From positions 1 through 52,760 of the forward strand of contig JAYFQW010000046.1 in assembly GCA_034926675.1 (NCBI GenBank): a DNA stretch of 52,760 nucleotides, read 5' to 3'. How positions within the stretch are numbered: the first letter of the stretch is position 1; each line of letters opens with the position of its first letter. The notes beneath the pieces are model-generated. The model saw nothing but the letters and a program-made list of their open reading frames with translations, did not search any database and had not been told where the DNA came from. Below, one piece after another: positions 42,809-51,666 of the stretch. Source of the stretch: Clostridia bacterium (GTDB lineage Bacteria; Bacillota; DTU025). Made by a program: the position numbers and the translations under genes.

Positions 42809-44213
42809 GGGAGGGAGCAGCTTGAGAGGGCTCGGCCTCTGCCAGCGTTTGGTTGAACGTGCTTTGGCTATGGGGGCTGACGGAGCGGAGGTGTTCTACC
42901 GCAAGGCCCGAACGCTTGAGGCCGTATTCGAGAAAAATGATCTACAAGTGCCCAAGGGTGATGCATACGAAGGAATAGGAATACGAGTGACGCGCACAGG
43001 CGGGAGCGGCGCCTCGGGGACGGGCCGTGCACACTGCGCGCGCGGTGCGAACGGTGCGAAGCAGGGCTTCGCGGCCACCAACATCCTGTCGGACGAGGCG
43101 CTCGACGACTCCCTGAGGGCGGCCATGGCTATCGCTGAGGCATCGCCTGAAGACCCAAATGTCTGGCTTCCTCAGCCTTCACCTGTGTACGCAGTGCCCG
43201 GACTGTGCGATGATTCCGCCTACGGGATCACTCTTCGCGATGCTCTGGAGCAGGGCCGGGCATTCGTGGATTCCGCGCGCGGCTACGATCCCAGGGTCAC
43301 GGTGGACTCAGCCAGCTACAGTGTGGAGCTGGCCGAGAAGGCCATCGCGAGTTCAACAGGCATTGGCCTTTCGGAGAGGCGGACTACGTTCAGCTGCGTG
43401 GGGATGGGCTTTGCCGTCGATGGCGAGTCTATGTCCTCTTTTGATCTGGAGGTTGCAGCCTCCTGCCGGAAGGACGGCATCGACCCAGCGGCGGCAGGCC
43501 GCAGGCTCGGCGAGAAGGTCGTGGCTTCCCTGGGCGCTTCCACGGCGCCAGGTTTCAAGGGCAGCGTGATTATCACTCCATACGCAGCGATGGATTTGAT
43601 CATCGAGCCAGTGCTCTTCTCGGTCAATGCTGAGAATGTGCAAGGAGGCAGATCCAGGTGGAAGGGGATGCTCGGTTCGGTGGTCGCATCGCCGCTGCTA
43701 TCCATCGTCGATGACCCGGGAATGCCAGGAGGCGTCAGTTCCACGTCGTTCGACCGCGAGGGGACGCCTCCGCGCGCTCTCGAGATCGTAAAGGACGGCG
43801 TGCTCGGCAGCTATCTGCACAACTGCCGCACCGCACGGAAAGATGGAGTAGCGTCGAACGGCCATGCAGCTGGAGGAGATGAGAATCTGCCTGAAGTGGG
43901 CCCCACCAATGTCATTATCGCCTCCGGCAGGACGCCGCTTTCGGACATGATTCGCAACTGCTCCAAGGCCCTGATCGTGAACAGGTTCTCCGGAAATGTG
44001 GATCCCGTGAGCGGCGATTTCTCCGGGGTGGTCAAGGGCGGTCAGTATATCGCAGCAGGCGCTGTGGTGTGTCCAGTGAAAGAGGCCATGATCGCTGGGA
44101 ACATATATGAGCTTCTGAAACAGGTAGTTGATCTGTCGAAGGAGACCCTGGCGATTGCCGAGTTCACGGTTCCATACATTCAGCTAGACGGGTGTTCTGT
44201 TACTGGTAAGTAG
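42801..44213 (+). CDS. tldE: TldE/PmbA-type partner of TldD
   Basis: 470 residues from ATG 42801, with GGAGG five bases upstream inside tldD. No HExxxH is present, as expected of TldE. Typical segments: RALAMGADGAEVFYRKARTLEAVFEKND, GIGIRV, GFAATN, FKGSVIITPYAAMDLI and RFSGNVDPVSGDFSGVVKGG. Between GIGIRV and GFAATN an insertion of about 22 residues (TGGSGASGTGR, then ARGANGAKQ) interrupts a hairpin that is normally tight. Together with TldD it forms the active protease. Confidence 0.9.
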   Translation: MSRGGSSLRGLGLCQRLVERALAMGADGAEVFYRKARTLEAVFEKNDLQVPKGDAYEGIGIRVTRTGGSGASGTGRAHCARGANGAKQGFAATNILSDEALDDSLRAAMAIAEASPEDPNVWLPQPSPVYAVPGLCDDSAYGITLRDALEQGRAFVDSARGYDPRVTVDSASYSVELAEKAIASSTGIGLSERRTTFSCVGMGFAVDGESMSSFDLEVAASCRKDGIDPAAAGRRLGEKVVASLGASTAPGFKGSVIITPYAAMDLIIEPVLFSVNAENVQGGRSRWKGMLGSVVASPLLSIVDDPGMPGGVSSTSFDREGTPPRALEIVKDGVLGSYLHNCRTARKDGVASNGHAAGGDENLPEVGPTNVIIASGRTPLSDMIRNCSKALIVNRFSGNVDPVSGDFSGVVKGGQYIAAGAVVCPVKEAMIAGNIYELLKQVVDLSKETLAIAEFTVPYIQLDGCSVTGK

Positions 44214-44337
44214 AGGGTCTCATCTCGGGCCTATGCACCGTGTATGGAAAGTGCTGTGCTGGTCCGATTGTCGTTGCGTTGTGTTGACTGCGTTCTCTGT
44301 GAGGCCGCCGTGGGCTGGGCGGCGAGGGGGGATTTAC

Positions 44338-45411
44338 ATGAAAAGGCTTCTTAAGGCAGTGCTGATCCTGGTCGCTGCCGTGATGCTGGCTTTCGCGGGA
44401 TTTGTGGCAGTGGTGTCTATCACCGACTATCGGCCCGCGCCCGTTGAGGATGTGGACGTGGACAACCAACGCTCTGGGGTGCTCGATGCAGATCGCGAAT
44501 TTGCGATCACCACCTTCAACATCGGTTACTGTGGTCTGGACAAGGAAACCGACTTCTTCATGGATGGCGGGACGATGTCGAGGGCCATCAGCAAAGAGCA
44601 CGTCCTTGCGAGTTTGGACGGGGTGCTGAGGTTCCTGCAGGGGGCGAACTCCGATTTCTTCTTCATACAGGAGATAGACAGAAGGAGCACGCGGAGCTAC
44701 AACGTGGATGAGTATGATGCAGTCACGAAGAGCGTGCCGGAGTACGCTGCATCCTTCGCTGCCAATTACAAGGTGGGGTGGGTGCCTGTGCCCGTGATGC
44801 GGCCCCATGGGCGGGTCCTGGGCGGGCTGGCGACTCTATCGAGGTTCGAGGCAGCGAGGTCACGCAGGTTTTCGCTGCCCGGCGTCTACTCCTGGCCCAC
44901 ACAGCTCTTCATGCTGGATAGATGCCTCTTGGAGAGCAGGATTCCGCTGACCAGCGGGCGCGAACTGGTTCTTGCCCATCTTCACCTCGAAGCTTACGAT
45001 AAAGGCGGTACAATACGCGACCAGCAGCTCGGCTTCGTGAAGGATTACGCCGAAGCTGAGCTTGAGAAGGGCAACTACGTGGTCATCGGCGGCGATTGGA
45101 ACCACATGCTTTCTGAGAATGCAGAAGAGAAGCGGGCTGCCGCGGGCGATTCGTGGCCAAGCTGGCTGCAGACACTTCCGGATGACTTCACGCCCGATGG
45201 GTATGCCTGGGCGTATGACGAGTCGACGCCAAGCAACAGAGGCGTCGACGCCCCCTATGACCCCGGGAGATCATTCCTTGTGACGATAGATGGATTCCTT
45301 GTTTCAAACAACATTGAGATCGTGAGCGTGCATGGGCACGACCTCGGGTTCGAGTACAGCGACCACAACCCGGTCACTGCTGTTCTCAAGCTGAAGGAGC
45401 GAAGCCATTGA
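44338..45411 (+). CDS. Membrane-anchored endonuclease/exonuclease/phosphatase-fold protein
   Basis: 357 residues. An N-terminal signal anchor (KRLLKAVLILVAAVMLAFAGFVAVV) is followed by the EEP fold: ITTFNIGYCGLD (Asn), FIQEIDR (catalytic Glu), LVLAHLHLEAYDKGG, VVIGGDWNH (Asp, Asn) and YSDHNPVTA (terminal Asp-His). Substrates in the family range from nucleic acids to phosphoinositides and sphingomyelin. The export signal argues for an extracellular or surface role. GAGGGGGG precedes ATG 44338; the upstream open frame before it is not protein-like. Confidence 0.87.
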   Translation: MKRLLKAVLILVAAVMLAFAGFVAVVSITDYRPAPVEDVDVDNQRSGVLDADREFAITTFNIGYCGLDKETDFFMDGGTMSRAISKEHVLASLDGVLRFLQGANSDFFFIQEIDRRSTRSYNVDEYDAVTKSVPEYAASFAANYKVGWVPVPVMRPHGRVLGGLATLSRFEAARSRRFSLPGVYSWPTQLFMLDRCLLESRIPLTSGRELVLAHLHLEAYDKGGTIRDQQLGFVKDYAEAELEKGNYVVIGGDWNHMLSENAEEKRAAAGDSWPSWLQTLPDDFTPDGYAWAYDESTPSNRGVDAPYDPGRSFLVTIDGFLVSNNIEIVSVHGHDLGFEYSDHNPVTAVLKLKERSH

Positions 45412-45535
45412 GGGGGGCCTGCCAGGCGCATGCTTATGAGCAGACTTGGATTATCCACTGCGTTCAGACTCTCGGTTTCCAGTTCTGAAGCCAGGTGATA
45501 GCTGGTTTAAGAGGCCGGGCTGAGCATGGATTTCC

Positions 45536-45564
45536 TTGACTTAGGTGTATGGCGTGCATATAAT
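45536..45564 (+). promoter_or_regulatory. Strong predicted promoter of the dpp operon
   Basis: TTGACT (45536-45541), exactly 17 bases, TATAAT (45559-45564), 58 bases before the dppA start codon. It is among the best promoter matches in the window. Confidence 0.8.
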
Positions 45565-45622
45565 GAACGCAAGTCAACTGGGACGGCCAGACTTGTGATC
45601 ATGGCAGGAGGGAGAACACTAT

Positions 45623-47200
45623 ATGCTGAAGAGGACGATTCTGACTATTGCGGCATGTCTTCTGATCGTAACCGCGTCAGTCTCGGTCATTGGGGCGACC
45701 CCGGTGAACGGCGGGACCCTGAAGATTGCTGCCACATCTATGCAGCAGCTCGATCCGTACAAGACCGCCGCCAATGATGAGACCAACCTGTGTGGGCTCG
45801 TATTCGACCCCCTGGTAATCATCAGCAAGGACAACTTCATGCCCATACCGCATCTTGCAGAGAAGTGGGAGACGCCGGATGATCTCACATGGATCTTCCG
45901 AATCCACAAGGGTGTGTATTTCCAGGAGGGCAACGACATCTTCAAGAAGGGCGCAAAGCGCGAAGTCACTGCAGATGATGTTGTCTACTCCATCAACCGG
46001 TTCCTCAAAGTGAGCACCAAGTTCACCCTCGGCGATATCAAGAGCGTAAAGGCACTGGATCGCTACACTGTGGAGATCAAGACTCCGACGCCGTCTCCAT
46101 TCCTGGTGGCCGACTCCAATCGGCTGGCGAGCGTAGGAATTGTCCCACATGAGGCCATCGAGAAGCTGGGCGAGGATGGCTTTGCCAAGCGCCCCATAGG
46201 CTCTGGCCCCTTCCAGCTCAAGAGCTTCTCTCCTGACCAAGGCGCGGTGCTTGAGCGCAACCCCAACTACTGGTTGCCCGTGCACATCGATAAGGTGGAA
46301 TTCGTAGTCATCCCAGACCCGACGGTCCAGATAATGGCGCTGACTGCGGGCGAGGTTGACGTGGTTCCGTATCTGTTCAACATCGACGCTATGGCGACTG
46401 TCGCCAAGAACCCCAAGCTTGAGACTATGGGACGCGGCGGCTCATACAGGGGCCTCGGCTTCAACGTGACGAAGCCTCCCTTCAACGAGCTGGCAGTGCG
46501 CGACGCCATATCAAAGGCAATGGATATCGACGCGGCCTTCAAGGCGGTTGTGGCGCCTCACGGCGAGCGAGCCTACGGACAGTGCGCGCCTTGGCTGCCG
46601 CATGGCTATGACCCGACCCTCAAGAGCCTTTGGAAGTACGACCCCAAGGAGGCCCTCGCCATTCTGCAGAAGGCAGGATTCCGCGATACCAACGGCGATG
46701 GAATTCTCGATCGCAATGGCCAGCCTCTCAAGGTGGAGATACGAACCATACCCGGATCCCAGGTGCGCGTACTGACGATCCTCGCTACCCAGCTCAAGCA
46801 GATAGGAATCGATGCATCAGTAATGCAGCAGGATTCCGCGGTGTGGGTGTCTGATATCGTTGACGGCAACGCCGGAGTCTTCTTCGACTTCAGCTTCGCC
46901 GGAACCACTGGTCTGCACTCGCTCTTCCACAGCAGTTCGATCGGCAGGACAAACGGCCACTTCTACTCCAATGCGACCGTGGACTCACTGCTGGATCGAG
47001 CTCTTGCCACTACCGATATCAACAAGATCACGAGCCTGTGGAAGCAGGCGCAGCGGCAGATCATGATGGACCGAGCCTCGATACCGCTGTACTTTGAGTG
47101 GGGTTACTCGATTGTAAACAAGAAGGTAAACGACTTCGTGCCGCCGTGGGGTGGTCTGCACCTAGTGAGCATGGAAAACAACGTGTGGATCTCAAAGTAA
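45623..47200 (+). CDS. dppA: Peptide/nickel ABC transporter substrate-binding protein (SBP_bac_5)
   Basis: 525 residues. Signal peptide MLKRTILTIAACLLIVTASVSVIGA. The mature part has GGTLKIAATSMQQLDPYK, PHLAEKWETPDDLTWIFRIHKGVYF, VTADDVVYSINRF, RPIGSGPFQLKSF and KWRYDPKEA-like LWKYDPKEALAILQKAGF, all of the DppA/OppA fold. AGGAGGG lies about 13 bases before ATG 45623. First gene of dppABC-peptidase-dppDF. It probably binds short peptides; the peptidase gene inside the operon supports this. Confidence 0.92.
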   Translation: MLKRTILTIAACLLIVTASVSVIGATPVNGGTLKIAATSMQQLDPYKTAANDETNLCGLVFDPLVIISKDNFMPIPHLAEKWETPDDLTWIFRIHKGVYFQEGNDIFKKGAKREVTADDVVYSINRFLKVSTKFTLGDIKSVKALDRYTVEIKTPTPSPFLVADSNRLASVGIVPHEAIEKLGEDGFAKRPIGSGPFQLKSFSPDQGAVLERNPNYWLPVHIDKVEFVVIPDPTVQIMALTAGEVDVVPYLFNIDAMATVAKNPKLETMGRGGSYRGLGFNVTKPPFNELAVRDAISKAMDIDAAFKAVVAPHGERAYGQCAPWLPHGYDPTLKSLWKYDPKEALAILQKAGFRDTNGDGILDRNGQPLKVEIRTIPGSQVRVLTILATQLKQIGIDASVMQQDSAVWVSDIVDGNAGVFFDFSFAGTTGLHSLFHSSSIGRTNGHFYSNATVDSLLDRALATTDINKITSLWKQAQRQIMMDRASIPLYFEWGYSIVNKKVNDFVPPWGGLHLVSMENNVWISK

Positions 47201-47302
47201 CTAGTACGCTCGGCATGTTGTTCCGAGTGTGAAGTCGAACCCAGGGAGCTTTGGCGGGGAGGGCGGGCTTTCCAGGCGGCGAGGCTTGGAATGCGGACCC
47301 CT

Positions 47303-47323
47303 CCCCTCTGAAGTTAAGAGGGG
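47303..47323 (+). promoter_or_regulatory. Hairpin covering the dppB ribosome binding site
   Basis: CCCCTCT (47303-47309) pairs with AGAGGGG (47317-47323) around a seven-base loop. The right arm is the only Shine-Dalgarno sequence for dppB, whose start is a weak TTG. It may reduce permease translation relative to the binding protein. Confidence 0.4.
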
Positions 47324-47333
47324 AAGAACGCAA

Positions 47334-48281
47334 TTGGCGAGATTCATTGTCCGTCGCCTGCTGGCGACGATACCAGTTGTCATCGGCATCACCTTCATAG
47401 TGTTCGCCATGGTGAGTTTCGCCCCGGGGGACGCTCTCAAGCTGATGCTCGGTTCAGAGACGGTGAATGTGGAGAATGTGGAGCGCCTGCGAAAAGAGCT
47501 TGGCCTGGATAGACCGTGGTACGAGCAATACCTGAGCTACATGCGCGGCCTGCTCCATGGGGATATGGGAAGGTCGATCGTGTACCACCGCCCCGCTGCC
47601 GACCAGATACGGGAGAGGTTTGGGAACACTGCAATCCTCGCCGTAAGCTCAACGCTCTTCGCGCTGGCGGTGTCGATTCCTCTGGGGGTGCTCGCTGCGG
47701 CCAATCGGCGCAGCTGGGTGGATTACACGGCCACCACCCTTGCCATGCTGGGAGTGTCGCTTCCAGGTTTCTATCTCGGCATTCTAATGATCATCCTGTT
47801 TGGAGTGAAACTCGGATGGCTTCCGATCAGGGGCATCGGCGCAACTGGGGCAGGCGTGTGGGCGTATGTCAGGCACCTCATCATGCCGTCCATAACTCTC
47901 GGCAGCGGCATGGCTGCCATCCTTACTCGCCTCACAAGATCGTCGGTGCTGGAGGCCTTGTCCCAGGATTTCGTGCGCACTGCTAGAGCCAAGGGAGTGC
48001 ATGAGCAGATCGTTCTCTACAAGCATGCACTCCGCAATGCGTTGCTGCCAGTGGCTACCACCTTCGGCATGCAGTTTGGCGCCCTGCTTGGCGGCGCAGT
48101 GATAACTGAAACCATTTTCTCATGGCCAGGTATAGGCATGCTCGCAGTGAATGCGGTAAAGCAGCGTGACATCCCCCTGATCCAAGGGACCACGCTCGTT
48201 TTCGCCCTCTGCTTCGTGCTCGTGACGCTTGCAGTTGACATACTATACGTCTTCATCGATCCGAGGATCAGATATGAGTAA
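47334..48281 (+). CDS. dppB: Dipeptide/oligopeptide ABC transporter permease DppB
   Basis: 315 residues from TTG 47334, chosen because family homology begins with LARFIVRRLLATIPVVIGITFIVFAMV and AGAGGGG lies about ten bases upstream. Upstream codons in the same frame are not family-like. Marks: FAPGDA, GLDRPWYEQYLSY, GDMGRSI and the EAA loop RTARAKGVHEQIVLYKHALRNALLP. Ends ETIFSWPGIGML to DPRIRYE. It lies 133 bases after dppA and overlaps dppC by eight bases. Confidence 0.92.
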   Translation: MARFIVRRLLATIPVVIGITFIVFAMVSFAPGDALKLMLGSETVNVENVERLRKELGLDRPWYEQYLSYMRGLLHGDMGRSIVYHRPAADQIRERFGNTAILAVSSTLFALAVSIPLGVLAAANRRSWVDYTATTLAMLGVSLPGFYLGILMIILFGVKLGWLPIRGIGATGAGVWAYVRHLIMPSITLGSGMAAILTRLTRSSVLEALSQDFVRTARAKGVHEQIVLYKHALRNALLPVATTFGMQFGALLGGAVITETIFSWPGIGMLAVNAVKQRDIPLIQGTTLVFALCFVLVTLAVDILYVFIDPRIRYE

Positions 48282-49170
48282 GGATACGGGTGTAATGCAG
48301 GAAACAAAGAGAACGATCAGATCTGAGTTCGCGCACGTTGTACGCGTGTTTCTAAGGCACAGGCTCGGAGTCATCGGCGTGGTCATGCTGTTGGCGTTCA
48401 TCGCGTCTGCAGTGTTTGCGCCGGTGGTCGCGCCTAGGGATCCGTTCGAGATGGATCTCGCCTATCCGTTCATGCCGCCTGGGTCGCCAGGGCATATTCT
48501 GGGCACCGACAACTTCGGGCGAGACATCTTCTCCAGGCTCGTATACGGCTCGAGAATCTCCCTGCTCATCGGCGTCGTGGTGGTCTCGATAGCGAGCGTC
48601 CTCGGTTCGTGCCTTGGCCTTTTCGCAGGCTACTACGGTGGATGGATCGACGGCGCCGTGATGCGGCTTGTGGAGGTTTTCTACTCGTTTCCATTTCTCA
48701 TCTTGGTGATCGCGGTGATGGCTCTTCTTGGCCCAAGCATCTTCAATGTGATGTGGGTCTTGGGCGTTGTGAGCTGGCCGTTGTATGCCAGGCTGGTCAG
48801 GGCTCAGGTGATGTCGCTGAAGTCGGAGGACTTCATCAAGTCCGCAAGGGCTTTGGGCTGCAGTGACGCCCGCATCATGTTCAGGCACATACTGCCGAAC
48901 GTACTCACTCCTGTGATAGTATCCGCAACACTCGGCATTCCCGGCGCCATTCTGTCATCTGCATCCCTAGGATTCCTCGGATTCGGAGTTCAGCCGCCAA
49001 CCCCTGAATGGGGCGCCATGGTGAGCGAGGCTAAGGACTTCATGCTTCTCAACTCCAACATGATCATATGGCCTGGGATGTGCATCTTCCTCGTGGTCTT
49101 GAGCTTCAACTTCGTCGGCGACGCCCTGCGTGACGCGCTTGATCCGCGCCTCGCTAAGCAGCTGAACTGA
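48274..49170 (+). CDS. dppC: Dipeptide/oligopeptide ABC transporter permease DppC
   Basis: 298 residues from ATG 48274 (GAGGATC upstream). HILGTDNFGRDIFSRLVYGSRISL is the classic DppC periplasmic motif. The EAA loop is IKSARALGCSDARIMFRHILPN, and the C-terminus has LGFLGFGVQPPTPEWGAM. Six membrane helices. Pairs with DppB. Confidence 0.94.
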   Translation: MSKDTGVMQETKRTIRSEFAHVVRVFLRHRLGVIGVVMLLAFIASAVFAPVVAPRDPFEMDLAYPFMPPGSPGHILGTDNFGRDIFSRLVYGSRISLLIGVVVVSIASVLGSCLGLFAGYYGGWIDGAVMRLVEVFYSFPFLILVIAVMALLGPSIFNVMWVLGVVSWPLYARLVRAQVMSLKSEDFIKSARALGCSDARIMFRHILPNVLTPVIVSATLGIPGAILSSASLGFLGFGVQPPTPEWGAMVSEAKDFMLLNSNMIIWPGMCIFLVVLSFNFVGDALRDALDPRLAKQLN

Positions 49171-49226
49171 GCGCGGCCAGCGTGGACGCGGGGTGCGCTC
49201 GAACAGAATGAACGGGAGGTCTGCAA

Positions 49227-50657
49227 ATGAAGAACGCAGCCATTTCCATAGAAGATCGGCTCGCGAAGGTGCCGGAGTACACTCGGTTTGTTACAGTCGA
49301 CCAGCTCTACGCCCGCGCCCACGAGGCAGCGGCGGCACATCCGGAGTTCGCCAAACTCACCATCGTCGGGAAGTCCACTGCCGGCAGCGAGATACCCATG
49401 ATCTCTATCGGAGGCGGGCCCGCCAGTGTACTCGTTTTCGCCTGCCCTCATCCAAACGAGCCCATCGGAGCGATGATGACCTACTTCCTCATGGATGAGC
49501 TTGTCACAGACGAGCAATTACGCGCAGGGCGCACCTGGCACATCCTTCCCTGTGTCGATCCTGATGGCACTCGTCTCAACGAGGGTTGGTTCGCCGGGCC
49601 GTTCAGCATCAGAAACTACGCTCGTGGCTTCTACAGGCCGCGCCCGCAGGATCAGGTAGAATGGACTTTCCCCATCGAGTACAAGACGCTCAAATGGGAC
49701 AATCCCAAACCCGAGACTCAGGCTCTCATGAAGGCCATAGAGCAGACACGTCCAGACGTCATGTATTCCCTGCACAATGCGGGATTCGGCGGGGCGTACT
49801 ACTACATGACGGACGGACTAGGCACGGAACACTACGCTGAGCTCCACAGGATTCCAGTGGAGCGCGGCATCGCGCTTTCTCTGGGCGAGCCGGAGATGCC
49901 GTGGTCGATTCAGCTGTACCCTGGAGTTTTCAAGGAGACTTCGGTGACTGACTCATACGACTACTACAGCAAGTTCGCCCCCGGAGACCCGGCCCAGTAC
50001 ATTGTGGGCGGAGCGGGCAGTTCGGAGTGGGCGAAGAACGTGGCCCACCCGTTCTCTCTGGTCACTGAAGTCCCATACTTCATGTCGGCGAAGATCGGCG
50101 ACCAGACTCCCACCGCTCGCACTCGTCGCGATGTGATTCTGGAGGGGATCAGCAAGTCAAGGCACGTTTACGATGTGCTCTCGAAGGCCCTTGAGGCAAC
50201 GAAGGATCTGATCTGCACGGGTTCCGGCCCACTCCTCCGCGGCGCGGTGGCCACGTTCGTCGAGGCGGGCAGGAAATCGCTTCCGAGCCAGGAGCGATGG
50301 GCCAGGGAGACCCCTGGAATGGAGCAGCTGGCGACCGTGGCCCAGGCTGCAGACTCCCTGTATGTTGAAGTGTTCTACAGAATGCTCGTCGCGAGCATGC
50401 TCGCCCGTGCCGTAGAAGGCGAGCTGAAGACGGCTGGCGCCGAGGGACAAGAACCGGGCGCGAAGTGCTGCGGATCCTGCTGCGGTCAGTCCAGACAGGC
50501 GACACTCCGGCGTGTTCTGGATGAGCTGCGGATGGAGATCGACGGCTGGGCCTCGGAGATCGAAGAGAACCTCGCATACGAAGTCGTTCCCATAAGGAAT
50601 CTGGTTCAGGTTCAGTATGGAGCGCTTCTTGTAGTTCTCGAGGCCAGGGGACTGTGA
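49227..50657 (+). CDS. M14-family zinc carboxypeptidase-like protein inside the dpp operon
   Basis: 476 residues. Residues about 25-310 are an M14 fold: zinc ligands in [10 protein letters not shown] (HxxE, about residues 75-78) and SLHNAGFGG (third His), with [16 protein letters not shown] between them. The catalytic Glu is probably in LVTEVPYF. No signal peptide, so it is cytoplasmic. A C-terminal helical region includes an inserted Cys-rich patch, [11 protein letters not shown] (about 412-422). GGGAGG lies about six bases before ATG 49227. Position between dppC and dppD suggests that it hydrolyses peptides or peptide-like amides brought in by the transporter. Confidence 0.85.
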   Translation: MKNAAISIEDRLAKVPEYTRFVTVDQLYARAHEAAAAHPEFAKLTIVGKSTAGSEIPMISIGGGPASVLVFACPHPNEPIGAMMTYFLMDELVTDEQLRAGRTWHILPCVDPDGTRLNEGWFAGPFSIRNYARGFYRPRPQDQVEWTFPIEYKTLKWDNPKPETQALMKAIEQTRPDVMYSLHNAGFGGAYYYMTDGLGTEHYAELHRIPVERGIALSLGEPEMPWSIQLYPGVFKETSVTDSYDYYSKFAPGDPAQYIVGGAGSSEWAKNVAHPFSLVTEVPYFMSAKIGDQTPTARTRRDVILEGISKSRHVYDVLSKALEATKDLICTGSGPLLRGAVATFVEAGRKSLPSQERWARETPGMEQLATVAQAADSLYVEVFYRMLVASMLARAVEGELKTAGAEGQEPGAKCCGSCCGQSRQATLRRVLDELRMEIDGWASEIEENLAYEVVPIRNLVQVQYGALLVVLEARGL

Positions 50658-50670
50658 GGAGGAGCTGGAA

Positions 50671-51666
50671 TTGCCGGAACTACGTGAACCGTTGCTGTCG
50701 GTGAAAGACCTGGTCACGCGGTTTGTGACTGAGGACGGCGAAGTGACGGCTGTCGATGGCGTGAGCTTCGACGTGATGCCAGGCGAGACCTTAGGCATAG
50801 TGGGGGAGAGCGGATCGGGCAAGAGCGTCACGTCCCTTTCTATCATGCGCCTCATCCCGACCCCGCCAGGGAATATCGCGCGCGGTGAGGTCATGTTTGG
50901 AGGGCGCGATCTGTTATCCCTTTCTAATAATGAGATGCGGGCGATCAGGGGCAACGATATCTCCATGGTATTCCAGGAGCCGATGACCAGCCTCAATCCA
51001 GTCTTCACAATCGGCGATCAGATCATGGAGGCCATCCTGCTTCACCAGGCGGTGAACCAGCGGACTGCACGCGAGCGAGCGATAGAGATGCTGCGCAAGG
51101 TGGGAATTCCCTCGCCTGAGCGCCGCGTGGACCAGTATCCGCACCAGATGAGCGGTGGGATGAGGCAGAGGGTGATGATCGCCATGGCGATTGCCTGCAA
51201 CCCCAGGCTCCTAATCGCCGACGAACCCACCACTGCCCTCGACGTGACGATCCAGGCGCAGATACTGGACCTGATACGCCAATTGAAGGCCGATTCCGGG
51301 GCATCTGTGATGCTCATCACCCACGATCTCGGAGTGATCGCAGAGACAGCCGACAGAGTGGCCGTGATGTATGCGGCGCAGATCGTTGAGTCGGGCGACG
51401 TTGAGACCATCTTCGAAAACCCGGCGCATCCCTACACCAGAGGGCTCCTACAGTCGGTTCCCGTACTGACTGAGGACACGGATCGCCTGCACTCTATTGA
51501 AGGCGTCGTGCCGAGTCCGTTTGACATGCCTCATGGGTGCAGGTTCGCCCCACGCTGCCCGAACGCTGACGCCGGGTGCAGGAGCGAGGCGCCCCAGCTG
51601 AAGGCGATTGCCCCTGGGCACGAGGTCAGGTGCATCAAGGCCAGAGGGGAGGCGGCAGTGAGGTGA
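50671..51666 (+). CDS. dppD: Oligopeptide ABC transporter ATPase DppD
   Basis: 331 residues from TTG 50671 with AGGAGG about eight bases upstream. Walker [24 protein letters not shown], signature [15 protein letters not shown], Walker [13 protein letters not shown] and ITHDLG. The C-terminal oligopeptide domain has [14 protein letters not shown], the cysteine pattern that binds a [4Fe-4S] cluster in some DppD proteins. The stop overlaps the dppF start in GTGA. Confidence 0.93.
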   Translation: MPELREPLLSVKDLVTRFVTEDGEVTAVDGVSFDVMPGETLGIVGESGSGKSVTSLSIMRLIPTPPGNIARGEVMFGGRDLLSLSNNEMRAIRGNDISMVFQEPMTSLNPVFTIGDQIMEAILLHQAVNQRTARERAIEMLRKVGIPSPERRVDQYPHQMSGGMRQRVMIAMAIACNPRLLIADEPTTALDVTIQAQILDLIRQLKADSGASVMLITHDLGVIAETADRVAVMYAAQIVESGDVETIFENPAHPYTRGLLQSVPVLTEDTDRLHSIEGVVPSPFDMPHGCRFAPRCPNADAGCRSEAPQLKAIAPGHEVRCIKARGEAAVR

